Assembly (NCBI GenBank): GCA_031281685.1
Contig: JAITFA010000048.1
Span: 1-5,742 of the forward strand
Direction: 5' to 3'
DNA: 5,742 nucleotides
From: Treponema sp.
Lineage (GTDB): Bacteria > Spirochaetota > Spirochaetia > Treponematales > Breznakiellaceae
Made by a program: the position numbers and the translations under genes. Below the pieces are notes generated by a model. That model was not told the DNA's origin, searched no databases, and was given only the letters and a program-made list of their open reading frames with translations. How positions within the stretch are numbered: position 1 is the stretch's first letter; each line of letters opens with the position of its first letter. Below, piece after piece: positions 5,119 through 5,742 of this stretch.

Positions 5119-5742
5119 ATGAGTAATGAAACTTTAAATAATGCTGGTAAGGCGAAAAATGATGAATTTTACACTCAGATCTCGGATATAGCAAATGAAT
5201 GTTCCCATTATAAGGAACATTTTAAGGGGAAGATCATTTTTTGTAATTGCGATGACCCGTATGAAAGTGAATTTTTTAAATATTTTGCGATGAATTTTAA
5301 TCATTTAGGTCTGAAAAAACTGATTGCCAGTTGCTATATTGGATCTCCTATTGCCAATACGCAGTTGTCGCTTTTTGATTATGAGAGCGCGGAAAACAAG
5401 ACCACTAAACACCCGCATAAAATCGAGATAACAGAAGTAACCGACGAAAATGCGGACGGCGCGGTTGACCTAGCCGATGTTGAATATCTTTTAAGAAACA
5501 GGAAAAATACCTTGACACGCTTGCAGAGCGATGGAGATTTTCGTTCATCTGAATGTATAGAAATGCTAAAAGAAGCTGATATTGTTGTTACGAATCCGCC
5601 GTTTAGCCTTTTCCGTGAATATGTCGCTCAACTTATGGAATATGACAAAAAGTTTTTGATAATCGGTAATCAAAATGCTTTAACATATAAAGAAACATTT
5701 AATCTCATAAAAGAAAATAAGATTTGGCTTGGTATAGACAAC
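5119..5742 (+). CDS. EcoRI-family adenine-specific DNA methyltransferase (N-terminal part; runs off right edge)
   Basis: It is predicted to transfer a methyl group from S-adenosylmethionine to adenine N6 in a specific DNA site, as part of a restriction-modification system or as a solitary modification enzyme. The visible 208 residues are open to the edge. KNDEFYTQ (13-20), HYKEHFKGKIIFCNCDDP (30-47, likely the SAM-binding region), FFKYF and NHLGLKKLI (61-69) are the recognised N-terminal blocks of this family. NPPF (159-162) is the catalytic motif IV of N6-adenine methyltransferases. EcoRI methylase is about 326 residues, so roughly a third or more is missing. An in-frame TGA at 5095 and no other usable codon before 5119 make this ATG the only start. 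The gene is clearly AT-richer than pepF, suggesting horizontal arrival. The recognition site cannot be told from this part. Confidence 0.88.
   Translation, partial: MSNETLNNAGKAKNDEFYTQISDIANECSHYKEHFKGKIIFCNCDDPYESEFFKYFAMNFNHLGLKKLIASCYIGSPIANTQLSLFDYESAENKTTKHPHKIEITEVTDENADGAVDLADVEYLLRNRKNTLTRLQSDGDFRSSECIEMLKEADIVVTNPPFSLFREYVAQLMEYDKKFLIIGNQNALTYKETFNLIKENKIWLGIDN

Noticed and set aside
4532..5120. Minus-strand open frames between pepF and the methyltransferase (4532-4894, 4898-5083, 4932-5120)
   Set aside because: No convincing starts or domains. They overlap pepF, the inverted repeats and the methyltransferase promoter; the reading frames follow from the palindromic content.
1..5742. 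CRISPR array, tRNA or rRNA genes, insertion-sequence transposase
   Set aside because: No regularly spaced repeats, cloverleaf signatures, rRNA motifs or transposase domains were seen on either strand.

Overview
The window looks like bacterial chromosome with a housekeeping core and two AT-richer edges. The core genes (metY, clpP, ndk, pepF) are GC-richer by eye, intact, and have normal Shine-Dalgarno (SD) sites. The taxon cannot be fixed from sequence alone. A Spirochaete (Treponema-like) host is a weak guess, resting on the relaxed lipobox of the left-edge lipoprotein and the general look of the ClpP; no diagnostic marker is present.

Layout, left to right. Positions 1-52 hold the first 17 codons of a minus-strand gene for an exported, probably lipid-anchored protein that runs off the left edge. 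Positions 53-408 are noncoding and contain a 15-bp inverted repeat and a GC-rich hairpin just past the end of metY. Positions 409-1710 (minus) are metY, O-acetylhomoserine sulfhydrylase, with a near-consensus sigma70 promoter at 1760-1788. Diverging from it, positions 1854-4706 (plus) form a compact operon: a ClpP-family protease subunit with an unusual acidic N-terminus, nucleoside diphosphate kinase after an 8-nt gap, and a PepF-type M3 oligoendopeptidase whose start overlaps the ndk end by 17 nt. ClpP makes peptides and PepF degrades peptides, so the operon plausibly links two steps of cytosolic protein turnover to a nucleotide-pool enzyme.

Positions 4707-5118 are about 410 bases with no convincing gene but much dyad symmetry: a 12-bp hairpin after pepF, a 125-bp two-tier inverted repeat laid out like an integron attC site, and a pair of alternative hairpins. 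A tandem 10-bp repeat and a strong promoter follow. From 5119 to the right edge runs the N-terminal 208 residues of an EcoRI-family adenine-specific DNA methyltransferase, clearly AT-richer than the core genes. Its promoter places the transcription start at or next to the ATG, so the mRNA is probably leaderless.

The most interesting part is the right-hand junction, where a foreign-looking modification gene begins just after an attC-like structure. This fits a cassette or genomic-island boundary, but the attC reading is a hypothesis: the core site departs from the usual consensus and no integrase is in view.
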